Origin: an uncultured Enterobacterales bacterium
GTDB lineage: Bacteria > Pseudomonadota > Gammaproteobacteria > Enterobacterales > Enterobacteriaceae
Assembly: GCA_946478305.1 (NCBI GenBank)
Contig: CAMLBO010000028.1
Coordinates: 1-50,577 of the forward strand
Reading direction: 5' to 3'
DNA: 50,577 bases
The position numbers and the translations under genes are program-made. Shown one piece after another: positions 17,715 through 26,066 of the stretch. The stretch's first letter is position 1, and every line of letters begins with the position of its first letter. The notes under the pieces are model-generated. The model was not told the DNA's origin. It was given only the letters and a program-made list of their open reading frames with translations, and searched no databases.

Positions 17715-20102
17715 TTACTCGTCTTTTATCCCTTGCAAAATCTCCCCTAATTTTTCTCTTTGTTGTTCATTGATTTCGCGCCCCGCGGAATAACCGGTGT
17801 TGTGAATAATGACCTCGTTCAGCGCCACCAGCCAGTCGTAGATATAAAACGCGGTATTATTGGCGGGTGTGAGCGTCAGTTTGGTCAGGCGCTGGGTTGT
17901 GCTCCAGTTTTTCGGGGGTTTGGCGAAGATCTTATGCCCGCGGTTGATACGGCTGTCAGGGCGGCGTGGTTCCTCGATATGCAAAAAACCCAGCCATGCG
18001 ACAAAATCGCCCATCACGGTTAAAGCACGAGAGACCTGGCGATCAGCCTGACTTTCGGCACCGGAACCACTGAGCGGCGTTTCTTCCAAAATGGCGGCCA
18101 GTTTTCCCACTACATCCATCCGAACACTGGCAGTGATCACCTCTTCTACCAACATTTCAACGCCCGGTTTACCGATGCCAAGCAGTTCAACCAACGGGGT
18201 ATTGTCTGGCAAACTACGCAGGTGGTTAACCCAGTGATGCTGTGCCTGGCGGGCGAAATCTGTTTTCGCTGCGACGGGCGCGATAACCTCTTCAGTCACA
18301 ATGTCTTCTGGCGGCTCTTCGCTAAACAGATCAATGCTGATGCCGATCCCGAAGGTCTCCGTGAGCGGCGCCGCGCAAGCGCCTGCTTTTGGCATAGCGG
18401 CTTCCGTCTGCATGTGGAAGGGTTGCAGATACAGACGTCGTAACTCCTCACGAGCGGGCAGTAAACGTTCGAGCAGTTCGCCATGAACGCCTGCTCGGGT
18501 TTGCAAGGCTTTTAACAGGCTTTCGGCAATACGCTGTTTGCTCTGCAACTCCTCCTCCCCGGCGTGGTGGTGCCAGCTTCCCAGCAGGTTTTCCACCAGT
18601 TCACGACGCATTTCATCCAGCTGTTCCGTCAACCGTGCCTGTTTATTTTGCAGGGTCACTTCGGTTGCCAGCCATGCGGCCATGCGTTCGATGCCGCGTT
18701 TGTCCATCGCCAGCATGGTGCCCCAGGCATCGCCCGGTGTACCGACATAACGCTGTACGGCTTCATCGAAATGTTCACCGTGGGTAATGCGCTGGTCAAA
18801 AGGCGTCAATGTCCATATCAGCGCGGGTTTACGGCGGCTGCGGACCTGCGCGTTCTCACCATGAGTCTGTTTTACCCAGTGATCCAGCGTCTTACCGACG
18901 TGTTTGACCGAGGCCCGGTTGCCTGCGGCGGTGCATACCATCAGCAGATTAACCTGCTGGCTATCGGTGTAACGTTCCAACAGGCAGGCATTTTTGGCCT
19001 GTAATAGTGCCGGTGACAACAGAGTATGGGCAGGTTCCGCCGTAAGAAGGTCAATATCTGCCGGGAACGTCAGCAGGTCCACCTGTTCAAACAGGGCTTC
19101 CTGGGGGACCGCCATCAGCGGCAGCAACAGTTCCACGCTGAGCAGCGTCAGATCTACCAGCGATATCTCAACGGAAGTGTCCGGCATGCCCTGGGGTAAC
19201 GGGCGCACCTTGACCGTTTTTCCGTGATTCTCGTTTTCAAATTCCCGGCTTAACGTCAGCGGGCTCATGACTCCGTCGGCGGGCAGCAGATGGTCGTCAA
19301 CCAGCACGCTGAGCGGGGCGAGAACCTGCGTGGCGCTGCCAAGTTGTTGCAGTGTATGGGCAAAGTGGCGATAGAACGCGGTGGTGTGCGCTGACTCTGC
19401 CCATAACACAGAAAATAAGCGTGCCCGATCATCAACACTCAAATAAGGGGCCAGTTCCACGGCCGCGGGCCAAAAGTGCAGGGCGCGCGTTTTGTCGGCT
19501 TTGGCATCGAAGCGTGCCATTGCATCCCACAGCGCCACCACGTCATCCCCGCTCAGCCCGTCCACGGCTTGCGGCTGGCGGTGCATTGACAGACTGCGAA
19601 TATGGGTAAGGATCTGCGTCTGGTCCCACTGTGGCGGGATATCCCGCGCACTGAGCGCGGCAATTTTAATCAGGTCAGCTTCGCCTAACAGCGTCAGTTG
19701 AACAGGCCATTGGGCATCAGTAATATCGGTCTGGCGGCTGAAACGGGTGATCATTCCACTGGCCTGACTGCCCGGATTAATATGGCTGAAGTAATCCAAA
19801 ATCTGGTTACCGAGCAGTGTCTCCAGCCGGCCATTGTCACCGGCCACCAGGGCATTCAGAAGATGAGACTTTCCGCTCTGAGACTGTCCGTAAAGCCCAA
19901 TCCCAGGATTACAAGATGATGAGATTTCAAGATTTCGAGATTTATAACGTTGGCGGCGCAGCTTGAGTGACAAGCGGTCGGCTTCCATCTGCAAACGCGG
20001 CGAATGCTTACGGTTTTCATCAATCCATGCGATTGCCTGGTCAATGCCGTCGCTGATAGTGCTGAACTGACCGGTCAGCGGCTCAATGTTTATCGAATTC
20101 AT
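17715..20102 (-). CDS. srfC: SrfC-like P-loop protein with repeat-derived insert
   Basis: 795 residues. A P-loop GLYGQSQSGKSHLL (about 69-82) and the overall form match SrfC, third gene of the srfABC set first noted in Salmonella as SsrB-regulated; biochemical function unknown, a dynamin-like or other P-loop NTPase being plausible. Residues 53-66, just before the P-loop, are encoded by a five-unit block of the 8-bp GATT repeat (19905-19946), giving an AT-rich island in a GC-rich gene without breaking the frame. The start overlaps the srfB stop (ATGA). The residues after the P-loop (GSQASGMITRFSR) and the C-terminus look complete. Last gene of the operon. Confidence 0.87.
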   Translation of the reverse strand: MNSINIEPLTGQFSTISDGIDQAIAWIDENRKHSPRLQMEADRLSLKLRRQRYKSRNLEISSSCNPGIGLYGQSQSGKSHLLNALVAGDNGRLETLLGNQILDYFSHINPGSQASGMITRFSRQTDITDAQWPVQLTLLGEADLIKIAALSARDIPPQWDQTQILTHIRSLSMHRQPQAVDGLSGDDVVALWDAMARFDAKADKTRALHFWPAAVELAPYLSVDDRARLFSVLWAESAHTTAFYRHFAHTLQQLGSATQVLAPLSVLVDDHLLPADGVMSPLTLSREFENENHGKTVKVRPLPQGMPDTSVEISLVDLTLLSVELLLPLMAVPQEALFEQVDLLTFPADIDLLTAEPAHTLLSPALLQAKNACLLERYTDSQQVNLLMVCTAAGNRASVKHVGKTLDHWVKQTHGENAQVRSRRKPALIWTLTPFDQRITHGEHFDEAVQRYVGTPGDAWGTMLAMDKRGIERMAAWLATEVTLQNKQARLTEQLDEMRRELVENLLGSWHHHAGEEELQSKQRIAESLLKALQTRAGVHGELLERLLPAREELRRLYLQPFHMQTEAAMPKAGACAAPLTETFGIGISIDLFSEEPPEDIVTEEVIAPVAAKTDFARQAQHHWVNHLRSLPDNTPLVELLGIGKPGVEMLVEEVITASVRMDVVGKLAAILEETPLSGSGAESQADRQVSRALTVMGDFVAWLGFLHIEEPRRPDSRINRGHKIFAKPPKNWSTTQRLTKLTLTPANNTAFYIYDWLVALNEVIIHNTGYSAGREINEQQREKLGEILQGIKDE
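19905..19946 (+). repeat. Satellite block of the 8-bp GATT array inside srfC
   Basis: On the plus strand GATT occurs at 19907, 19923, 19931 and 19939, with GATG at 19915: five steps of exactly 8 bp, with unit forms such as AGATTTCA and AGATTTCG that closely match those at 10281-10310. The neighbouring srfC sequence is GC-rich and has no such units. It lies antisense to srfC and codes for residues 53-66. See the separate finding. Confidence 0.75.
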
Positions 20103-23083
20103 TTTTTAAATACGCTCCCGCTGTCGATCCAGTAATGGGTGGCTCCGGAACCACTGGCCGCTAACGTGTTGAGTCTCAGACGCAGATGTTCTGGCGGAAC
20201 CGGGGTACCGTCCTGCAGAGCAGCGTCGGCAATTTCGACTTTTTCCGGGCTACCCGCACTCCCTTCTTTACTGACTTTGAGTTTGAGGGTCAGGACGTTA
20301 TCACCGGCGATGCGCCGTGCCAGTTTGTGATCGCTGATTGACAGGGTATAAAGCGGCGATGCGGGCCAGCGATCGTTGTCAAGTTGACGAAATCCGAGAC
20401 ACAGCGGGCCACGCATCTGGAAACTTACCTGCTGATTAAGCTGGAAGTCGGGTTGATCGAGGTCGATATCACTGTAATAGACGTTATCTGCAGTCAGGGC
20501 GTGGCTGCTGTCGAGCATGCCGAGATAGCGGATAGTCGAATATGGCTGAAAGTCACCGGCCTTGAAATAAAAACTGTTCAGTCGCAGGTCGAGGGAGAGC
20601 AGGCATAGCATGGCCCCCACGGCGGCGGTAGATTTGGGGTTCTCTATGCGGCCAAGTTTGTTGAACGGATACCAGTCGCTGGTGTGATAGCCATCGAGCG
20701 ACAAAATACGGTTGGCAGGCAGCGGCTGTAAGAGGCGGAACAGCGCCTGAATACCCGGGAACCGCGAGGGGCGGCCGGTCAGTAGCAGCACGTCACAGGC
20801 GTAAAGCGCCACAACTTCACATAAAGAACGTAACTGTTGGGTGATGTGCATACGTGGCGATAAAAACTCCGCATGCAGTTTGCTCAGGTTGAGGATCAAC
20901 GGCACCTGCAAAATGTCGAAGGAGGCGGCGTCACTGCGTAATTCGCGCTGAACTTCACTGTTGATGTGATCGCGCACTTTTAGCGTTGGCGATTGGCCAA
21001 TCAGCGCACCAAAGTGGGTTTCAATTTCGGCCCCGGCGTCCAGTGGATCAAATGTCTCGTAGGTTTCAAGGATCGCCCGTCCGATTGGCATAAAAATTTG
21101 CAACGTGACCTGCTGACGCAATATGGACAAACCGTCCATACGGCCTTCGTGCCCGAACAGTTTGTCCATCAGCGGTTCAGGATTGGCGATCCCGGCTTTT
21201 TTCAGCGCGCCCTGGAGGGCGGGCAGAACGTACAGCTGGATAACATCGAGCAGGATATCGTCACCGGCCACTTTGAAGCCTTCGCGGAACAGCAAGCGTG
21301 GCAGAATTTTGACGTTATTACCCACACCATCATCAAGCCAGTACTGGGTGATCGCCAGATCTGTCGTACCACCACCGATATCAATTGAAGCGATGCGCAG
21401 CGTTTTGCCCGCGCTTTCCCCCTCGGCCAGCTCTTTGTCAGGCCGCGCCATGCTGGCGAAAAAAGCCTCCGTCTTGCCGGCAAAATTAACCTGGGATTCA
21501 TTATAGAGATAGACCATCTGACCACAGGTGGCCTCGTCCCATTCCATCTGCACCTCAGGTACCGGCAGAAGGCTGCTGGCTTGCTGTGCGGCAGTGGTAA
21601 AGGACGCATCTGACGGATGCCAGCCCATGGCTATCCACACCACACCAATGGCCTCTATCATCCGGCGGCGGAAAATTTCACGCTCCGGTTTAGGCATGGC
21701 AGAAGGTAACGTCAGAATAATATTACGCAGCTGACGCGGCGCGCCGGAGTGAATCATCTTCATGCGCTGGGCGGCGCTGTTGATTTGCATCAGCGCCTGG
21801 GCCAGCAGTTCAGAGAGCATAAAGGTCATCACTGAACTGCGGCTGTAGTGGGGTGAAAACACGGGCAGACGTTCATCAGCAGGAAGCGTAAACAGCGGCT
21901 GACCTTCATCATTGAACAGAAAGGTTTGTGGCAGGGCAGTCGCGGGGGGCTCCTGCTCAGAAAGGCCGTGGCTTTTACTGAAACGCCAGCCCGGCGCATA
22001 GCTTTCTTCATCCCACAAATAGCGGCGCGGGCTGGAGAGGCCGGTAGACCCCTCCGTTCCCTGGCGTACCAGCGCCATACGGCTGGCTTCGCGCCCAACG
22101 CGAACGATTGATGGCCAGATAAAGGCGTCGTCGCGGCCACTTTCTACCGAGAAATTCTGCTTGCCGAATGCAGCCTCGGCAAACTCAATGCGGCTTTCAA
22201 ACAGTTCGTTGTAGAGCTTGTGCGGCTGGCTGAGATCGCGGATTTGCAGCTCATAGGTCTGTTTCAGTCCGTTGCTCTCGTCCGGGCTCTCCTCCACCAA
22301 AATACCGCAGGTGTGGGAGTTACCGACATCAAGGATAAGATCCACATTGATGGCGGGTTCCTGCAGGGTGCTGGCGCTGATTTTGATTTCCGGGACCGAT
22401 AACTGCGTACCCAACATGTCGAGCAAATTGAGATAGTGCGCCTGATACTCGAATTCGCGCAGCGCGGTTTTAATGTCACGTGGGTTACGCCCTTCTCGCT
22501 GACTGGTCTGCTGGCTGAACACTTCACGCAGCCAGCCGTCGACCCAGGTCAGATCGAGAAAATCACACAGCTCGTCGTTATAAAAGGCCAATGCAAAACT
22601 GACGCCGGTCTTGATATCGTTTTCATTAGGCGCCAGCAGCTCGTTGTCCTGCCCCTCGGCATAGACTTTGGTATCAAACGCCAGAGTGATGCGGTGTGTG
22701 TGGCCTTCCTGATCGGGTTTATCCAGCGCAAGAATTTGCATTCTTGCCCAGTTATCCGGGCCGCCGGAGAAATTACGCGGCGCGGTGAAGCGCAGGAACG
22801 GCAGGGGCAGCCACACTTTTTCCAGCAATCTGAGAGATTGCTCCAGCGAGAAGCTGGACTCCGGACGGACGACTTCTACCTGCATACCTGGTACCGGCAG
22901 GGAATATTTGCCGGTCAGCGGGTCATGGTCGAGACGCAGTAGCGGGCCGTTGGCGCTTTTTCGCACAAACTTATAGGGCAGATCAGCATCGATGTGCGGC
23001 GTTAACGCAAAGTCGAGAAACTGAATGCCGCTGTTCTGAATCAGCGTAATACGTTGTTTGTAATCGGTGATTGTCGCCAGCAT
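20099..23083 (-). CDS. srfB: SrfB-like actin/Hsp70-fold protein
   Basis: 994 residues, the usual SrfB size. Two nucleotide-binding signatures of the actin/Hsp70 fold are visible: DLILDVGNSHTCGILVEE near 250 and IASIDIGGGTTDLAIT near 565. A third, LLTGRPSRFPGIQALF, follows near 770. The N-terminal 240 residues and the C-terminal beta-rich part are specific to the family. It sits between srfA (three-base gap) and srfC (four-base overlap), so the three are probably made together. Role unknown; the name virulence factor in databases reflects co-regulation, not demonstrated activity. No membrane helix or signal peptide. Confidence 0.88.
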   Translation of the reverse strand: MLATITDYKQRITLIQNSGIQFLDFALTPHIDADLPYKFVRKSANGPLLRLDHDPLTGKYSLPVPGMQVEVVRPESSFSLEQSLRLLEKVWLPLPFLRFTAPRNFSGGPDNWARMQILALDKPDQEGHTHRITLAFDTKVYAEGQDNELLAPNENDIKTGVSFALAFYNDELCDFLDLTWVDGWLREVFSQQTSQREGRNPRDIKTALREFEYQAHYLNLLDMLGTQLSVPEIKISASTLQEPAINVDLILDVGNSHTCGILVEESPDESNGLKQTYELQIRDLSQPHKLYNELFESRIEFAEAAFGKQNFSVESGRDDAFIWPSIVRVGREASRMALVRQGTEGSTGLSSPRRYLWDEESYAPGWRFSKSHGLSEQEPPATALPQTFLFNDEGQPLFTLPADERLPVFSPHYSRSSVMTFMLSELLAQALMQINSAAQRMKMIHSGAPRQLRNIILTLPSAMPKPEREIFRRRMIEAIGVVWIAMGWHPSDASFTTAAQQASSLLPVPEVQMEWDEATCGQMVYLYNESQVNFAGKTEAFFASMARPDKELAEGESAGKTLRIASIDIGGGTTDLAITQYWLDDGVGNNVKILPRLLFREGFKVAGDDILLDVIQLYVLPALQGALKKAGIANPEPLMDKLFGHEGRMDGLSILRQQVTLQIFMPIGRAILETYETFDPLDAGAEIETHFGALIGQSPTLKVRDHINSEVQRELRSDAASFDILQVPLILNLSKLHAEFLSPRMHITQQLRSLCEVVALYACDVLLLTGRPSRFPGIQALFRLLQPLPANRILSLDGYHTSDWYPFNKLGRIENPKSTAAVGAMLCLLSLDLRLNSFYFKAGDFQPYSTIRYLGMLDSSHALTADNVYYSDIDLDQPDFQLNQQVSFQMRGPLCLGFRQLDNDRWPASPLYTLSISDHKLARRIAGDNVLTLKLKVSKEGSAGSPEKVEIADAALQDGTPVPPEHLRLRLNTLAASGSGATHYWIDSGSVFKK

Positions 23084-23086
23084 CGG

Positions 23087-24442
23087 TTATTTACTCTCAC
23101 GCTTCATGGTCATCGGGAAGACCGTGTTGCCGTCATAACGGCCTTTACAATCTGCGGGTCCGGTCAGGGATGGGGTACAGACGATTTCAGGCATCTGGTA
23201 GCGTGAACCATCGCTGCATTTAGCCTTGAAGCGGCTGTTAATCACCAGGTTGCCTGAGCTCATCAGTCCGGCATTGATATCTGCTTTACAACTCATGCCG
23301 TCGCCATACTGGATCCGCGCGGTACCTTTACCATTCTTGATCTGGTATTTCAGGCTGGGTGGCTTGCCGGTGACTGGCGTTTTGATGTCGAGGATCGCCC
23401 GCCAGGTACCGTTAAGGAATTTGGTGGAGCCGACTTTTACCGCATCCGGCGGCATAGTCAGCGCATTTTTATCTTCCGGGGCGACGACCACTATGGGTTG
23501 TGGGGCAGGCTGTGGGGCAACCTCGACGGCAGGGGTTACCACGGCGGGTGTAACCGGAAGCTCAGGCGCTTTTGTCACCGGTTCATTGACAACGACCAAC
23601 GGTTTGTCTTCAACGACGGGTTTCGGTGCTATGGCCTGTGTTTGTACAGCCGGTGTATCGGTGGCGGGCAGCGCGCGTTTTTCGGCTACCACCGATGTAG
23701 CCAGTGCTTCCGTGGCAGGATGCCCGGTGGGCGCGAATGCACCGGTAAATTGCATGACTAACGTCGCGGCCAGCGCTGCGGCGGGGATGAGCCACCAGAA
23801 ACGCAACCACCCGCGACCTGAGGCAGTTTTTTTGTCTGCAACTGGCGCGGCTTCAGGCGGAGCTGCCGGAGTGACGTTCGGCGCTGTTGCCGGGGTTGAG
23901 GGTTCGGTTCTGCTGACCGTTGGCCGTGGTAAATCTACCAGCGAGTTTTCAGTCTTAAAGACCGCCGGGCGCAGACAGTCCAACGCATCGATGCGCGATT
24001 TTTTATCCAGATGCACAAAACCCCAGAAGGTCAGCACCGGTTTGCCGTCCACCAGATAGACGTGATTCTGGTCGGGAAACTGAATGGCTTTAGCGAGCAG
24101 GGCACCAAACAGTTGTTGGCCGGGGTTGTCAGACTTCAATGCTTTCTGGCAAAGGGTGTGAACGATGGTGCGGCACTGCTCGAGCTGGGTGACGGCGGAG
24201 GTGCGTTCACTGTCGCTGGCGGCCAGCCATGAGGTCACTTTGCCACTAATGGGCGCATACCAGTCAATGCGGTCTCCCGCCTCGTTGGGCTGTGGAATGG
24301 CCAGCACGTCTGCGACTGAGGATTGTTTACGAAGGCGTAGCGTTTCGCGTAACTGAAGGGCTGAGGCATAAACAGGCTGGCCGTTTTCTCCCAAAGCCAG
24401 AATTTCATCCAAACTTCCACTGCGTAAAAATGATTTTGCCAC
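23087..24442 (-). CDS. srfA: SrfA-like membrane-anchored protein
   Basis: 451 residues. A cytoplasmic N-terminal half (about 1-165), a Pro/Thr/Ala-rich linker, one membrane helix (WLRFWWLIPAAALAATLVMQ, about 215-235), a long Pro/Val/Ala-rich periplasmic spacer and a C-terminal domain with four cysteines (MSCKAD, AKCSDG, IVCTP, DCKGRY) that may form two disulphides. First gene of srfABC. Start read as GTG 24442; the ribosome site is weak. The layout suggests it anchors SrfB and SrfC at the inner membrane, with a periplasmic sensor or binding domain; this is inference. Confidence 0.8.
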   Translation of the reverse strand: MAKSFLRSGSLDEILALGENGQPVYASALQLRETLRLRKQSSVADVLAIPQPNEAGDRIDWYAPISGKVTSWLAASDSERTSAVTQLEQCRTIVHTLCQKALKSDNPGQQLFGALLAKAIQFPDQNHVYLVDGKPVLTFWGFVHLDKKSRIDALDCLRPAVFKTENSLVDLPRPTVSRTEPSTPATAPNVTPAAPPEAAPVADKKTASGRGWLRFWWLIPAAALAATLVMQFTGAFAPTGHPATEALATSVVAEKRALPATDTPAVQTQAIAPKPVVEDKPLVVVNEPVTKAPELPVTPAVVTPAVEVAPQPAPQPIVVVAPEDKNALTMPPDAVKVGSTKFLNGTWRAILDIKTPVTGKPPSLKYQIKNGKGTARIQYGDGMSCKADINAGLMSSGNLVINSRFKAKCSDGSRYQMPEIVCTPSLTGPADCKGRYDGNTVFPMTMKRESK

Positions 24443-24594
24443 GCAAAAATAACCCCGTATTGGAGATGCTATAGGAGATGCCAGCGGCAGAAAATAATGC
24501 TCTATCGGCGATTGTGGTGATTTTACCGTCAGCCGCTGGCAATCAAACGCAGGAATAAGGGGGTAAAGCGGGGCTTGTTTGACTTAGTGCACCG

Positions 24595-25209
24595 TTATGC
24601 GCAGACCTCGCCGAAGCTGGCGGGGGCAAAAACCTGACTGCCCAGTGCCTGAGCTTTTGCCAACTGAGCGTCGATATCGGTCGGTTCCGCTGAAAATAGC
24701 CGCTCTGACGTCACCACCGTCGCGCCGCAATAATCGAATATCCCGTGGTCAATTTGTGTTTTCATTGCGCTGTCATAGCCATGACGCGCAAAGGTGCCTT
24801 TATCCGCTGCGCCTATCGCAACCAGATGCACTTTCAGACGACCGAGTTTTTTCACCATTTTTCCATCCCCGTTATCTTCATAGGCCCAGCCATTAGCAAA
24901 CACGCGGTCAATCCACCCTTTGAGCTGACCCGGCATTGACCACCAGTAGATCGGGTAAACCAGTACCAGTGCATCCGCGCGCTCAATGCGTTGTTGTTCG
25001 ACCAGTACATCAGGCGGGAGTGGCGTTTCTTTGAGAAAGGCAGAGTGGTCGGCGGCGGTAAATCTTGGGTCGAAACCTTCGGCGGCCAGATCGGCGATTT
25101 CCACCGTGTGGGCGTGATCGGACGAGGTCACGTTCTCAGCGATCTGTTGGGCGATAGTATGGGTCAGTGATCCGGTAACCGGATGTGAAACCACGATAAG
25201 TGCGTGCAT
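24595..25209 (-). CDS. NAD(P)H-dependent flavin oxidoreductase (flavodoxin_2 fold)
   Basis: 204 residues, of the KefF/YwrO/MdaB-like quinone reductase family: start MHALIVVSHPVTGSLT (FMN phosphate loop), LVLVYPIYWWSMPGQLKGWIDRV near residue 80-102 (the family signature) and GYDSAMKTQ later. I chose ATG 25209, preceded by AAGGAA; the frame runs open to 25326 without a site. Divergent from a TetR regulator, with an operator-like palindrome between, so induction by electrophiles or quinones is likely. Confidence 0.88.
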   Translation of the reverse strand: MHALIVVSHPVTGSLTHTIAQQIAENVTSSDHAHTVEIADLAAEGFDPRFTAADHSAFLKETPLPPDVLVEQQRIERADALVLVYPIYWWSMPGQLKGWIDRVFANGWAYEDNGDGKMVKKLGRLKVHLVAIGAADKGTFARHGYDSAMKTQIDHGIFDYCGATVVTSERLFSAEPTDIDAQLAKAQALGSQVFAPASFGEVCA

Positions 25210-25245
25210 GGCGAAAATTCCTTCTTGTGGATGACCATCGTGAAC

Positions 25246-25274
25246 GGTAAAATAAGTTACCATTCGTAAGTTAC
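25246..25274. promoter_or_regulatory. TetR-type operator between reductase and tetR
   Basis: GGTAA, six bases, TTACC (25246-25261) forms a palindrome, and TAAGTTAC occurs twice at 25253 and 25267, exactly 14 bases apart. The second copy is part of GTAAGTTAC, itself symmetrical. It lies between the two divergent starts, so one TetR dimer pair could control both genes. Confidence 0.65.
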
Positions 25275-25289
25275 TATTGGTATATAACG

Positions 25290-25907
25290 ATGTCAAGCAG
25301 TGAAAATAGGAAAACGGTCGCCTCATCCAGACCTCGTGTCAGGCTATCGAGAGAAGATCGTTACCAGCAATTGGTGAGCGTGGCCTGGTTAATTGTGCGT
25401 GAAGAGGGGACCGAAGCGTTGACGCTGGGCTATTTGGCCGAGCGGTCGGGGGTGACTAAACCGGTGGTATATGATCATTTCGGCACGCGCGCCGGTTTGT
25501 TAGCCGTGCTATATCAGGACTATGACCAGCGGCAAACCGCGTTGATGGACATTGCACTGGAGCAGAGCGCAGAGACACTGGAAGATAAGGCCAAGGTGAT
25601 CGCCTCATCCTACATAGATTGCGTACTTTCACAGGGGCGCGAGATCTCTGGCGTGATTGCCGCCCTGACCGGCGCGCCTGAGCTGGAGAAGATCAAACGC
25701 GAATACGAAGCCACTTTCGTTGAGAAGTGCCGCGCCATACTGACTCCTTTTGCTAAAGGGGCCCTCGCATCGGCAGGTTTGTGGGCCATGCTGGGTGCGG
25801 CGGAGGCGTTGTCCTATGCGGCAGGGCGGGGAGAGATCAGTGCCGATGAGGCGAAAGATGAACTGTTCGAGACCCTTATTTCCATGGTCGAACGCGCTGG
25901 AAAGTAG
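25290..25907 (+). CDS. TetR-family repressor
   Basis: 205 residues with an N-terminal TetR DNA-binding domain; the helix-turn-helix is LGYLAERSGVTKPVVYDHFG (about 47-66). The C-terminal ligand domain shows no recognisable specificity. It probably represses the divergent flavin oxidoreductase and itself through the palindromes at 25246-25274. The ribosome site before ATG 25290 is weak; an extended basic N-terminus (RKTVASSRPRVRLSRE) precedes the first helix. Confidence 0.88.
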   Translation: MSSSENRKTVASSRPRVRLSREDRYQQLVSVAWLIVREEGTEALTLGYLAERSGVTKPVVYDHFGTRAGLLAVLYQDYDQRQTALMDIALEQSAETLEDKAKVIASSYIDCVLSQGREISGVIAALTGAPELEKIKREYEATFVEKCRAILTPFAKGALASAGLWAMLGAAEALSYAAGRGEISADEAKDELFETLISMVERAGK

Positions 25908-26066
25908 GTCAAAAGAGCCATCATTTTGATGTAGACCTTAAGAAAACAGCGGGTTATTCCTGATTTTTGGTTCATGGCGCACCGCTCTCCCGATTTGAAC
26001 TACCCTTTCTCTATCACATTCTTAGCGAAAGAATTTCACTCAATTCGCATTGGAAGGGAGGAGTGC

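Noticed and set aside
19905-19946. Frameshift or pseudogene in srfC caused by the repeat block
   Set aside because: The frame stays open through the block and the P-loop follows directly, so the gene appears intact.
23226-24059. 277-residue open frame opposite srfA
   Set aside because: Low-complexity Gly/Ala/Ser/Thr product arising from the Pro/Val/Ala-rich linker of SrfA read backwards.
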